A stretch of DNA of 20,999 bases from Candidatus Poribacteria bacterium (GCA_002699335.1 PACG01000114.1:61618-82616); one strand, 5' to 3'. Shown: positions 1 through 10,493, counted from the stretch's first letter. Numbers and translations: made by a program. The notes: generated by a model not told the origin, from the sequence alone.

Positions 1-3062
<3,062 letters not shown>

Positions 3063-3297
3063 TAAATCTCTTTTATCGACTACCGTTTGACCAATTCAGG
3101 GGTGAGGCGCTGGACGATATTATCGATGCTGTGATGCATCAGTCTGATGTAGGTGTGGGAATCGCACTCGGTACAACCAGCCGCGAGGTTGGTAGCCACG
3201 TTCTCAATCCAGGTGCTATCTGCTAGATTGACCTCAAAAATTCTGGCCTGCAATGTTTTTACAACCAAACTAGGACGAACCGACTGTTTGTCAATCG
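3063..3297. other. Intergenic stretch after the rpoB wreck, no recognised gene
   Basis: About 235 bases with no coding similarity that I recognise. A 62-codon frame exists on the minus strand (3080-3268), but it has no ribosome binding site I can see and no known motif. It may be decaying sequence belonging to the neighbouring pseudogene region. The promoter of the downstream dehydrogenase begins at 3298. Confidence 0.5.
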
Positions 3298-3326
3298 TTG
3301 CATTGGCTTATACGATCTGCTACAAT
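3298..3326 (+). promoter_or_regulatory. Sigma70-type promoter abutting the dehydrogenase start
   Basis: TTGCAT (3298-3303) and TACAAT (3321-3326) are separated by 17 nt. The -10 box ends 6 nt before the ATG at 3333, so transcription would start at or next to the start codon. No Shine-Dalgarno sequence lies in between. This suggests a leaderless mRNA (inference). Confidence 0.6.
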
Positions 3327-3332
3327 ACTAAG

Positions 3333-4394
3333 ATGCCGAATCGATCGCACATACATTATGCAGACCTCAGACAGTTTATCTTTCAAGTGCTGACTGTGTC
3401 TGGGGTGCCGGATCATGTGGCCGAAATTGAAGCTCAAATCTGCGCCGAAGTCGATCTGTGTGGCGTTCACTCACACGGTGTGCGGATGCTGCCTGGATTG
3501 GTCAAACAGATCACAACCAGACAGACTAATCCGGATCCCAAACCGACTACTGTAGTAGAACTACCCGCCTCTGTTTTGCTAGAGGCCAATCGAGCCATTG
3601 GTCGTTACATGTCAGCAGTTGGTATGGATATGGCTATTGAACGGGCTGAGAAATTTGGACTCGGTGCTGTTGCCATCCGGGGCGTAGCGCATTGGGGACG
3701 AGGTTATAGTTACGGGCTACGAGCCGCTAACAAAGGTATGATCGGATTAGCCTTTACCAACACAGTGACCAACTTCCCGGCCTGGGGAACGGCTGAACCG
3801 TCTTTAGGTAATAATCCAATGGCGATTGGAGTACCCTCGATTAACGATGATGAACCAGTAGTTCTCGATATTGCTATGACACAAGCAGCCATTGGCAGGG
3901 TGGATCAAGCTGCAGTCGACGGACAAAGTGTTCCACTCAGTTGGGGCTTGGATCCCGATGGCCAACCGACCACAGACCCCAATCAAGTTATAGCCTCGCA
4001 ACGGTTTTTACCGATGGGTGAATATAAAGGGTCCGGGTTATCCTTTATGATCGAATTATTAACTGCCGGATTAGCCGACGGTTTATTGTGTCACCAGCAA
4101 GGTCGCAACAACCAGCCCACCGATTCTGTTGGAGGGTCAACCAAACTTTTTATTGCCATCCGTCCTTACGGAGGTTGGTTAGCCGATCGGGTCGAATCAC
4201 TGAAAGCACACCTGCAGTCGGTTCAACCTTTTCCTCAACAGGGAACTGCCCAGTGGCCGGGCGAGGGCAGTTTTCAGCGGCGGAAAGATTATCTGCAAGG
4301 TGGCATTCCCCTCCCTGATCATATTGCGGTTGGCGTACGAAAACTATCGACCGAATTGGGAATCGCTGTCCCCTTGAGCAGGTATCAAAACTAA
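3333..4394 (+). CDS. Malate/L-lactate dehydrogenase family (Ldh_2) oxidoreductase
   Basis: A 353-residue NAD(P)-dependent 2-hydroxyacid dehydrogenase of the Ldh_2 superfamily, which is unrelated to classical LDH/MDH and includes malate, ureidoglycolate and sulfolactate dehydrogenases. Family landmarks are visible: CGVHSHGVRMLP (about residues 43-54, with the conserved SHG and Arg), GVAHWGRGYSYG (about 117-128), LGNNPMAIGVP (158-168) and GEYKGSGLSFMIELLTAGL (about 229-247). The length is normal for the family. I chose the ATG at 3333 because homology starts just after it. The frame extends upstream to 3153, but that part has no family similarity. There is no Shine-Dalgarno sequence, and the promoter -10 box sits directly in front. 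Catalysis with a small 2-hydroxy/2-keto acid is likely; the exact substrate cannot be read from the sequence. Confidence 0.9.
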   Translation: MPNRSHIHYADLRQFIFQVLTVSGVPDHVAEIEAQICAEVDLCGVHSHGVRMLPGLVKQITTRQTNPDPKPTTVVELPASVLLEANRAIGRYMSAVGMDMAIERAEKFGLGAVAIRGVAHWGRGYSYGLRAANKGMIGLAFTNTVTNFPAWGTAEPSLGNNPMAIGVPSINDDEPVVLDIAMTQAAIGRVDQAAVDGQSVPLSWGLDPDGQPTTDPNQVIASQRFLPMGEYKGSGLSFMIELLTAGLADGLLCHQQGRNNQPTDSVGGSTKLFIAIRPYGGWLADRVESLKAHLQSVQPFPQQGTAQWPGEGSFQRRKDYLQGGIPLPDHIAVGVRKLSTELGIAVPLSRYQN

Positions 4395-4489
4395 TTGTCG
4401 AGTCTCAGAAAGTAAGTCCAAACAGCTGGATTTCACCTGATCCCAACCCTGATTTCAAGCCTACTAATAGAGAAGGAAAGACGCTAGTC

Positions 4490-4495
4490 TAAAAT
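4490..4495 (+). promoter_or_regulatory. -10-like box immediately before the PhyH start
   Basis: TAAAAT lies 5 nt before the ATG at 4501, and no convincing -35 box precedes it. A possible ribosome binding site (AAGGA, about 4473-4477) is more than 20 nt from the ATG, which is too far to act normally. The position matches a leaderless-type start, as at 3333 and 13104. Confidence 0.4.
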
Positions 4496-4500
4496 CAAAA

Positions 4501-5280
4501 ATGACATCAGCACCACTTGTTTATCATCCAGAGATGGAAGATCAAATCGAAGCCATGCATGCCATTGGTTACGCCTATATTCCCCGTGCCCTGAATGCCG
4601 GCCGGGTGGCCGAGTTGAAACATCGGATGGATCTACTGACCGGTATTCCTGATAGCTTTGATCGGGATCACGACGAGAAGACCGACCAGTTTTTTCAAAA
4701 GCACATCAATAACGCATTCAACCGTGATCGAGCCTTTTTTGACTGCCTGGATGTGGATGGTGTGATCGATATTGCGGAGGGAGTCCACGGCAGCGACTGC
4801 CACGTCATCGGTATGACAGCTTGGGTAACAGGTCCGGGACGGCCCGACCAAAGCCTACACATTGACTGTAAGTTGATCTCGTTACCCGACGACATCACCG
4901 CAGATCCGAGGGTCAGAATTCCAATTTTCATCACCACGGCCCATTTTTACCTCAACGATATGTATGAAGAGCTAGGACCAACCAAGTTTGTGCCTGGAAC
5001 GCATGTCAAGCAGGATCGTCCAGCTCCCTCGGAAGAACTCAGTATCCTCTGCAACGCTGGTGACGCCATCATTTTCCGCAGCGAAATCTGGCACCGAGGG
5101 ACGGCCAATACCAGTGACGAAAAGCGCTATTTGCTGCAAGTCCATTATGCCCAGCGGATGATTACTCAGAAGTTTCCACCTTACCTGAATAAGTTTCAGT
5201 TCCGACCTGAAGTACTCGAATGGACAAGCGATCGGCAGCGACGCCTATTAGGCGGCCATCGGCCAGGCGCATACGATTGA
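4501..5280 (+). CDS. Phytanoyl-CoA dioxygenase (PhyH) family protein
   Basis: A 259-residue Fe(II)/2-oxoglutarate-dependent dioxygenase of the PhyH family. These enzymes hydroxylate or otherwise oxidise small organic or lipid substrates with O2 and 2-oxoglutarate. The iron-binding triad is complete: LHIDCK supplies His120 and Asp122, and SEIWHRG supplies His198. Arg209 in EKRYLLQV is placed to bind the 2-oxoglutarate carboxylate. FVPGTHVKQD (about 163-172) and GDAIIFRSE (about 187-195) are typical strands of the double-stranded beta-helix core. The N-terminus begins with the usual helix and GYAYIPRAL segment. Expansion of this family is a known trait of Poribacteria-type genomes. The substrate is unknown. 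The gene stands 106 nt after the dehydrogenase, so co-function is possible but not shown. Confidence 0.88.
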   Translation: MTSAPLVYHPEMEDQIEAMHAIGYAYIPRALNAGRVAELKHRMDLLTGIPDSFDRDHDEKTDQFFQKHINNAFNRDRAFFDCLDVDGVIDIAEGVHGSDCHVIGMTAWVTGPGRPDQSLHIDCKLISLPDDITADPRVRIPIFITTAHFYLNDMYEELGPTKFVPGTHVKQDRPAPSEELSILCNAGDAIIFRSEIWHRGTANTSDEKRYLLQVHYAQRMITQKFPPYLNKFQFRPEVLEWTSDRQRRLLGGHRPGAYD

Positions 5281-5309
5281 GATCTACATAGGGTGGCAAA
5301 GACCAGTCT

Positions 5310-5316
5310 GGGGAAG
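5310..5316 (+). promoter_or_regulatory. Ribosome binding site fixing a TTG start
   Basis: GGGGAAG lies 10 nt before the TTG at 5327. Two ATGs at 5317 and 5320 are in another frame and end after seven codons. The site therefore supports TTG as the start of the ECF T component. Confidence 0.6.
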
Positions 5317-5326
5317 ATGATGGCTG

Positions 5327-6199
5327 TTGTCGACGGCTAATCCGCGGTGGATGACACTCGACCCAAGAACTAAAATCATCTGTCTGACTGTCTTCGGCTG
5401 GCTGGCCGTGATGCTGGATGGTACGCTGGCCTTGTTGACTTGCCTCCTAGTCAGTTTGGCCTTGATGTGCAGTTCGCCACAATCGAAAGCTAGATTGCGG
5501 CTATTGGCACTAGTCTTGTTAATTAGCACTTGGGCGACTGTATACAGTCAGGCCATCTTCTACGACCAAACGCCTCGCACACCACTCCTGACTATCATTC
5601 CAGAAACCTTTCCATTTCTCGGTTCACTGACAAGTGGAGTTTCGATTTACAAAGAGGGACTCTGGCACGGTCTACGCCAGTCATTACGCTTTTCGATGTT
5701 GATAACGATGGGGGCTTTTGTTGTCACCACTACCCAACCCCGGGATCTTCTCCTGGGATTGATACGGCTGGGCGTTCCTTATCCGATTTCCTTTATGACG
5801 ACGACTGCCATTCGCTATCTGCCAATGCTGGGTAGTGAAGCACAACTGGTTCTCAAGTCACAACAATTGCGTGGTGTTCGACATTTTCAACTCAATCCTC
5901 TCTCTACTCTTCGTCATTTAGTCGGAACGGTTCGTCCAATTCTGATCAATAATATTCGTCGTGCGACCAGGATGAGCGAAGCTATCGAGAGCCGGGCTTT
6001 TTCTGCTGATCAGCTCTCGCAGCGAACCTATCTTCATCAACTTCAACTGAAAGTGATAGACCGTATTTTAATTCTGCTTCTGCTGACGGGCTGCACGCTC
6101 GTCAGCCTGCTAAAACTCGTTTACTGGTGCTACGCCAGCGGCATTTTCTACGCTTCTTGGTTGAAGTCATTCTACACTTTCACCCGTGAAATGCTGTAG
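5327..6199 (+). CDS. Energy-coupling factor transporter transmembrane (T) component, EcfT/CbiQ/BioN type
   Basis: A 290-residue integral membrane protein with about five hydrophobic segments (roughly residues 15-50, 59-78, 118-136, 155-170 and 246-268). It has the hallmark cytoplasmic coupling helices of ECF T proteins: an ARG-type motif QQLRGV (179-184) and a second motif AIESRAFS (219-226). These contact the two ABC ATPases. LDPRTKI near the N-terminus (11-17) is also typical. The start is TTG with a good ribosome binding site. No ATPase (EcfA) and no substrate-binding S protein (such as BioY) lies in the window. bioB follows 104 nt downstream, so a biotin link is tempting, but bioB has its own promoter and the T component could be shared by several S proteins. 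Confidence 0.82.
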   Translation: MSTANPRWMTLDPRTKIICLTVFGWLAVMLDGTLALLTCLLVSLALMCSSPQSKARLRLLALVLLISTWATVYSQAIFYDQTPRTPLLTIIPETFPFLGSLTSGVSIYKEGLWHGLRQSLRFSMLITMGAFVVTTTQPRDLLLGLIRLGVPYPISFMTTTAIRYLPMLGSEAQLVLKSQQLRGVRHFQLNPLSTLRHLVGTVRPILINNIRRATRMSEAIESRAFSADQLSQRTYLHQLQLKVIDRILILLLLTGCTLVSLLKLVYWCYASGIFYASWLKSFYTFTREML

Positions 6200-6209
6200 T
6201 GCATTACAC

Positions 6210-6239
6210 TTGACCGTTCTTTGGCCAATTGGTTAAAAT
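6210..6239 (+). promoter_or_regulatory. Sigma70-type promoter of bioB with an embedded palindrome
   Basis: TTGACC (6210-6215) and TAAAAT (6234-6239) have an 18-nt spacer and end 64 nt before the bioB ATG. An imperfect 18-bp palindrome, TTTGGCCAATTGGTTAAA (6220-6237, 14 of 18 positions symmetric), overlaps the spacer and the -10 box. That is where a repressor would block polymerase, so it is a candidate operator. I do not recognise it as a known BirA, BioR or BioQ site. Confidence 0.5.
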
Positions 6240-6303
6240 AGCCCAACTTCACAAAAACACCACTTTTGGTAGGGCAACACTGTCGTAACTGCCGACTTGA
6301 GAA

Positions 6304-7311
6304 ATGTACTTGAACAAACAATACTTAATCCAGAATCTAGGCCAAAAAGTGCTCGACGGCCACCAACTCGACTGCGCTCAGGTGCTGTCGTTGCTGAAGG
6401 TTGAAGGTGCCGAGACCTTTGATTTACTCTCCTGGGCTAATCGGATTCGCCAGCATTTCAAAGGAAATCGCATCCATTTATGTTCGATTGTCAACGCCAA
6501 ATCCGGTGGCTGCAGTGAGGACTGCACCTTCTGTGCTCAATCGACACATTATGAGACCGAGAGTCCGGTCTACAAGTTTCTAGACCAACAGACCATTGAT
6601 GAAGCCAGCCAGACAGCTGAAAGAAATAAGGCACAAGCCCTGGGATTGGTCGCTGCCTGGCGGGGGTTGAAAGAAGGTAAAATGCTGGATCAGGTCTGTC
6701 AGCGAATAGAAGATCTTTCCCAAAGCGGTCGAGTGCGGGCTGATGCCTCGCTCGGCTTGATTGAGTCGAAGAATGTGGCGCAACGCCTCAAAGAGGCCGG
6801 ACTTTCCGTCTACAATCACAATCTGGAAACGGCTAGCAGTTTTTTTGACCAGATCTGTACAACTCACACACATCAAGACCGGATCAACACCATCCAGCAT
6901 TGTAAATCGGCCGGTCTACGGGTCTGTAGCGGCGGTATTTTTGGCATGGGTGAAGCTGTTGAACAGCGCGCTGAGTTAGCAATCGAGCTTCAAGAGTTGG
7001 ATGTCGATGTAGTGCCACTAAATTTCCTAGTTCGGATTGAGGGAACGCCGCTCAAAGATAACGATCCACTTTCTCCTATGGAGATCCTAACAACCATTGC
7101 CGCGTTTCGCTTTGCACTGCCACAGAAAGAGATCATGGTGGCTGGTGGGCGGGAGGCCAACCTGAGAGATTTGCAGTCGATGATGTTCATGGCTGGGGCC
7201 AGTGCTACTCTGGTTGGTAACTATCTAACCACCGGTGGTCGTTCAGCTGACGATGATTTACAGATGCTATCCGATCTCGGTTTGGAATGGGATTGGAACT
7301 ACGACTGGTAA
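6304..7311 (+). CDS. bioB: Biotin synthase (radical SAM)
   Basis: A 335-residue radical-SAM enzyme that inserts sulfur into dethiobiotin, the last step of biotin synthesis. The SAM-binding [4Fe-4S] motif is CSEDCTFC (Cys70, Cys74, Cys77). Other family motifs are YNHNLET (170-176), VCSGGIFGMGE (207-217), PLNFLVRIEGTPL (238-250) and GGREANLRDL (281-290, with Arg283 matching the cluster-ligand arginine). Unusually, two of the three cysteines holding the classical auxiliary [2Fe-2S] cluster are absent: E. coli Cys97 aligns with Gly114 in ALGLVAAW, and Cys128 aligns with Asp147 in RADASLG. Only the Cys188 equivalent (Cys208) remains. An extra Cys60 lies in LCSIVNAKSGG. This fits the BioB variant described in obligate anaerobes with a different auxiliary cluster (inference). 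leuD follows at 34 nt. Confidence 0.93.
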   Translation: MYLNKQYLIQNLGQKVLDGHQLDCAQVLSLLKVEGAETFDLLSWANRIRQHFKGNRIHLCSIVNAKSGGCSEDCTFCAQSTHYETESPVYKFLDQQTIDEASQTAERNKAQALGLVAAWRGLKEGKMLDQVCQRIEDLSQSGRVRADASLGLIESKNVAQRLKEAGLSVYNHNLETASSFFDQICTTHTHQDRINTIQHCKSAGLRVCSGGIFGMGEAVEQRAELAIELQELDVDVVPLNFLVRIEGTPLKDNDPLSPMEILTTIAAFRFALPQKEIMVAGGREANLRDLQSMMFMAGASATLVGNYLTTGGRSADDDLQMLSDLGLEWDWNYDW

Positions 7312-7345
7312 TAAATTAGATCTGCTTTAGCATAAAGGACATTGC

Positions 7346-7963
7346 ATGGAAGCCTTTAGAGTTCACACCGGTATCACTATTCCATTTGACTATATCAACG
7401 TCGATACAGATCAAATTATTCCCAAACAGTTTTTGAAGCGGATCGAACGAACCGGGTTTGGCCAATTTCTGTTCTACGATTGGCGTTACTTGGATAATGG
7501 AAGCTCGGATGGTGAAAACGCAGGTGATGAAACCCCAAATCCCGACTTTATCCTCAACTGGAGTCGCTACGCTGATGCCAGTATCCTGGTGGCAGGTGCC
7601 AATTTTGGTTGCGGTAGTTCACGGGAACACGCCCCTTGGGCATTACTGGATTACGGGTTCAAAGTAGTTATAGCCCCCTCATTCGCCGACATCTTTAAAA
7701 ACAACTGCTATAAAAACGGAATTCTACCTGTGGTACTCCCGGTTGACACGGTTGAAACCCTAATGCGTCAAATCGAAGAAAACGTGGATTATCAACTTGA
7801 AATTGATTTGGAAAGCCAACAGGTAGTCCAACCTGATGGCCAACTCCACAGCTTCGAAATTGGATCCTTTGAAAAGCATTGCCTGCTAAACGGGTTAGAC
7901 GAAATCGGGTGGACACTGCAGTTTGAAGAACTGATTGGTCAATACGAGCAAGCCCATCTCTAG
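7346..7963 (+). CDS. leuD: 3-isopropylmalate dehydratase small subunit
   Basis: A 205-residue LeuD, the swivel-domain subunit that pairs with the Fe-S subunit LeuC to isomerise 2-isopropylmalate to 3-isopropylmalate in leucine synthesis. Signature segments are [15 protein letters not shown] (18-32), [15 protein letters not shown] (86-100), [16 protein letters not shown] (about 110-125) and the typical C-terminal [11 protein letters not shown]. The length is normal for bacterial LeuD. AAAGGA at 7334-7339 is a clear ribosome binding site 6 nt before the ATG. The gene probably shares a transcript with bioB, 34 nt upstream. leuC is not in the window, which is a slightly unusual separation since leuC and leuD are often adjacent. 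Confidence 0.95.
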   Translation: MEAFRVHTGITIPFDYINVDTDQIIPKQFLKRIERTGFGQFLFYDWRYLDNGSSDGENAGDETPNPDFILNWSRYADASILVAGANFGCGSSREHAPWALLDYGFKVVIAPSFADIFKNNCYKNGILPVVLPVDTVETLMRQIEENVDYQLEIDLESQQVVQPDGQLHSFEIGSFEKHCLLNGLDEIGWTLQFEELIGQYEQAHL

Positions 7964-8037
7964 CTTAGATTCCCTGTTCCCCGCCCAAAATCAGATAGGC
8001 GACACGAAGTTGAACCTACTAGTAAGGAGACCTACCG

Positions 8038-8391
8038 ATGCCCAATCTAAAAATTTATCACAATCCAAATTGCAGCAAAAGCCGAGAGACACTGGGACTG
8101 TTAAAAGATCGTAACCTGGAGATCGAGATTATCGAATATCTCGAGACGCCGCCCACAGCTGAAGAACTGGATCGACTATGTCGAGGACTCGGCAAAGCCC
8201 CTACTGAGTTGATGCGTACCAAAGAAGACCTGTTTGACGAACTTAATCTATCGCTGGACGATGATCGATCCCGGCAGGAGTGGTGCCGGTTGCTAATTCA
8301 GCATCCCATCCTGATCGAGCGCCCCATCGTGGTCAATAAAGACCGGGTTGCTCTGGGTCGGCCACCGGAACAAGTACTCGATATTTTATAA
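8038..8391 (+). CDS. arsC: ArsC-family arsenate reductase (glutaredoxin-coupled type)
   Basis: A 117-residue thioredoxin-fold protein of the ArsC family. Reduction of arsenate to arsenite uses a cysteine in the N-terminal loop and glutathione/glutaredoxin-type thiols. The catalytic Cys12 lies in HNPNCSKSRETL. The three arginines that bind oxyanion in classical ArsC are all present: Arg60 (LMRTKE), Arg95 (LIERPIVV) and Arg108 (LGRPPE). These argue for a true ArsC rather than a Spx or YffB relative. TAAGGAG (8023-8029) is a good ribosome binding site. A cupin gene follows at 24 nt, so the two are likely co-transcribed. There is no arsR or arsenite pump gene nearby, so a role in arsenic resistance is not shown by context. 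Confidence 0.88.
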   Translation: MPNLKIYHNPNCSKSRETLGLLKDRNLEIEIIEYLETPPTAEELDRLCRGLGKAPTELMRTKEDLFDELNLSLDDDRSRQEWCRLLIQHPILIERPIVVNKDRVALGRPPEQVLDIL

Positions 8392-8402
8392 GCCTGATGC
8401 TA

Positions 8403-8410
8403 TAAGGAGG
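8403..8410 (+). promoter_or_regulatory. Strong ribosome binding site fixing a TTG start
   Basis: TAAGGAGG lies 5 nt before the TTG at 8416. It is near-perfectly complementary to the 16S 3' end and decides the cupin start, which is not ATG. Confidence 0.7.
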
Positions 8411-8415
8411 CAACC

Positions 8416-8781
8416 TTGAACGTAGATGCCACCATCACCGATTTAGAAACCCAAGAAACGCTCGAATTCCCGTGGGGAGCCATTAAATGGCTCTGCAACA
8501 ACCAGATCGATTCCGACGCCGAGATGACCTTCGGTATTGTCTACATCAATGCTGGGCAGACCAATCCTCTCCACTATCATCCCAACTGCGAAGAGCTAAT
8601 CTACGTCATCTCCGGCCAATGTCACCACAGTTTGGGAGATGAAATGTACCATCTCAAGCCGGGCATGATGCTGCGGATTCCGCAAGATGTCAAGCATAAT
8701 GCCGCCAACAACGGGTGGGCACCCGTCACCATGGTCATTTGCTACTCGTCAGCCGACCGGCAAACCGTCTTCTGCGAGTAA
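8416..8781 (+). CDS. Small single-domain cupin protein
   Basis: A 121-residue cupin. Motif 1, PLHYHPNCEELIYVISG (about residues 51-67), carries the metal-binding His, His and Glu residues. Motif 2, HLKPGMMLRIPQDVKHNAAN (about 78-97), carries the last His. With this set intact the protein should bind a divalent metal. Small cupins of this type are sugar isomerases, dioxygenases or sensors, and nothing in the sequence decides between them. The start is TTG behind a strong ribosome binding site. The gene follows arsC at 24 nt, so it is probably in the same operon. Whether it works with ArsC is unknown. Confidence 0.85.
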   Translation: MNVDATITDLETQETLEFPWGAIKWLCNNQIDSDAEMTFGIVYINAGQTNPLHYHPNCEELIYVISGQCHHSLGDEMYHLKPGMMLRIPQDVKHNAANNGWAPVTMVICYSSADRQTVFCE

Positions 8782-8816
8782 GATAGCACTTTCCTGGGAG
8801 CAGCTTTTATCCGGGC

Positions 8817-9269
8817 ATGCGAGGTACCATCTGCCATCTCTGGCTCTCGCTTTTAGCAATTGCTCTTATCGGCTGTGGGCAATCCAGAATCGACCAAGCT
8901 TATGAGCAAGGCCGCCAGGCCGGATACAACGAAGGGCTCATTCAAGGTCTGGAGAAGACCAAAGAAGAGGGGTTACAGCGAGTGGCCGAAGTGGCTCAAG
9001 CATCCAAGCCGTGGTTTGTGGAGATGCAGTGGATGCTGCTGCCGTTGGGTATTCTGTTCATCGTCTTTACCTTTGTCTTGTTGAGATCGGTAATCGATAC
9101 CCGTCGAGTAGAAACCCGCCAGGCCTCCGATCAACTCACCCAATATATTCAATCCAGCCAGCAAGACCTACAACAACTCCGTTCAGAAATGAGCCAGATC
9201 AGAGCCAGTGTCTCCAATCTGGCAGTTGAAGTCAAACAGGTTTTAATCGACCTGACAAAAATCGACTAG
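8817..9269 (+). CDS. Small membrane protein with GxxxG repeat and coiled coil, unknown function
   Basis: A 150-residue protein I do not recognise. Residues 8-19 are a hydrophobic signal-like segment ending in a lipobox-like LIGC (17-20). A helix then has glycines at exact four-residue spacing (Gly32, 36, 40, 44), a GxxxG ladder of the kind seen at the N-terminus of FliH-like proteins. Residues 73-92 form a clear transmembrane segment. Residues 100-145 are Gln/Ser/Leu-rich with coiled-coil character. If the lipobox is used, the protein would be both lipid-anchored and membrane-spanning, which is odd; the N-terminus may simply be a first membrane segment. No clear ribosome binding site precedes the ATG. 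It converges with the aminotransferase gene 25 nt away. Confidence 0.65.
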   Translation: MRGTICHLWLSLLAIALIGCGQSRIDQAYEQGRQAGYNEGLIQGLEKTKEEGLQRVAEVAQASKPWFVEMQWMLLPLGILFIVFTFVLLRSVIDTRRVETRQASDQLTQYIQSSQQDLQQLRSEMSQIRASVSNLAVEVKQVLIDLTKID

Positions 9270-9294
9270 GGCTGACCTAACGAACAGTGTCAGG

Positions 9295-10413
9295 CTAACT
9301 TTGTGCGTCTCGGATGGCGTGACAGAGATAGGTGATTCCTTCCACAATATCTTCCAAGGCACAATAAGCGTAGGCCAAACGGATGGACTTAATCGGTTCG
9401 TTCCGGCAGTGAAAGGCACTCCCGCGGCTAAATCCAACGCCTTTCCGTCCAGCCAGTTTTTGCAGCTTATCCAGGTCGGTTCGCTGCGGCAAGTCGATCC
9501 ATAAGAACAACCCACCGCGGGGCGTTGTCCAGGTACAGAGATCGCTGACATTCACCGATAAGGTGTCGATGACGGCCTGACACTTGGCTTGGACCACTGC
9601 ATTGGTGGTTGCCAGATGTTCATCCAGATGATCATTGAAAAATTGGGCTACGATCACACTGGCCAGCCCGCTGGTTCCTGCATCCCATCTACCCCGGTGA
9701 ATTTGCTGCCGGTAGTGAGCAGAGGTAACAAAATACCCCTGGCGGACGCCTGCCCCAAGGATCTTGGAAAAGGTGGCCACGTAAATCACCCGGTCGGACC
9801 GGTCCAATTTATAGAGAGCGTCGGGAGTCGCATTGGGAATAAAGTCGATGTCGCCGTAGCAGTCGTCCTCAATAATCAGCAGGTCAAACTGGTTGGCCAG
9901 TTCCAGCAATCGCTTTCGGCGTTCTAGTGTCAGGATAGCACCGGTTGGATTCTGGTGATTGACTGTGACGTAGATCAGTCTGGGCGATTTCCCGTCCGTT
10001 TTCAGTTTTTCCAGTTGCTGCTCAAGTGCCGTCATATCCATACCGTCGACATAATCGACCGGTACGCCGACAATATCGGCCTCTAAATACCGTAGCAGAC
10101 CCAAAGTGCCGCTGTAAACCAGTTCTTCTGTCAGCACGGTATCGCCCGGTTTCACGAAGGCGCGCAAGACCAACTCTAGCGATTGCATTGACCCTGACGT
10201 CAACGAAATGTCATCGACAGGCAACGCTACCCCTTCTCGTCGTTCGAATCTCTTTGAAGCCAATTCTCTTAAGCTCTGGTTACCGTTTTCACCCGGATAG
10301 TTGACCAAATCCCCCCCGATCTGGCGAAGTGCTTTAGCGCTGGCTTCAATCAGTTGTTCAGTCGGAAAAGTACCGGGATCCGGACGTCCGCCGGTAAAGG
10401 CAAAGTCTTTCAT
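9295..10413 (-). CDS. PLP-dependent aminotransferase, class I/II (2-aminoadipate/LysN-like)
   Basis: A 372-residue fold-type I aminotransferase. Landmarks are NHQNPTGAIL (152-161, Asn155 contacting PLP), IIEDDCYGDI (180-189, with the Asp that protonates the PLP ring and the Tyr), ATFSKILGAGVRQGY (213-227, Lys217 being the Schiff-base lysine) and SIRLAYA near the C-terminus, with the carboxylate-binding Arg. The order and sequence resemble the stand-alone relatives of MocR-type proteins, such as 2-aminoadipate or multi-substrate aminotransferases. No GntR DNA-binding domain is fused. An AAAGGGGA ribosome binding site (plus-strand 10419-10426) lies 5 nt from the ATG, and a well-spaced promoter precedes it. 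The amino-acid substrate cannot be settled from sequence. Confidence 0.9.
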   Translation of the reverse strand: MKDFAFTGGRPDPGTFPTEQLIEASAKALRQIGGDLVNYPGENGNQSLRELASKRFERREGVALPVDDISLTSGSMQSLELVLRAFVKPGDTVLTEELVYSGTLGLLRYLEADIVGVPVDYVDGMDMTALEQQLEKLKTDGKSPRLIYVTVNHQNPTGAILTLERRKRLLELANQFDLLIIEDDCYGDIDFIPNATPDALYKLDRSDRVIYVATFSKILGAGVRQGYFVTSAHYRQQIHRGRWDAGTSGLASVIVAQFFNDHLDEHLATTNAVVQAKCQAVIDTLSVNVSDLCTWTTPRGGLFLWIDLPQRTDLDKLQKLAGRKGVGFSRGSAFHCRNEPIKSIRLAYAYCALEDIVEGITYLCHAIRDAQS

Positions 10414-10464
10414 CTGATTCCCCTTTCTATTGTCTTTAGTCTCTCTTTTTTGGATGGGTAGTTG

Positions 10465-10493
10465 ATTCTATCACGAAGTTGGAGCCGGGTCAA
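10465..10493 (-). promoter_or_regulatory. Sigma70-type promoter of the aminotransferase
   Basis: Read on the minus strand, TTGACC (plus-strand 10488-10493) and TAGAAT (plus-strand 10465-10470) are separated by 17 nt. This leaves a leader of about 45 nt to the ATG at 10413. Confidence 0.6.

Noticed and set aside
3080..3268. Minus-strand 62-codon frame between the rpoB copy and the dehydrogenase
   Set aside because: No ribosome binding site, no known motif and no conserved context; not enough to call a gene.
3153..3332. N-terminal extension of the dehydrogenase to 3153
   Set aside because: The extension has no family similarity and contains the promoter; family homology begins right after the ATG at 3333.
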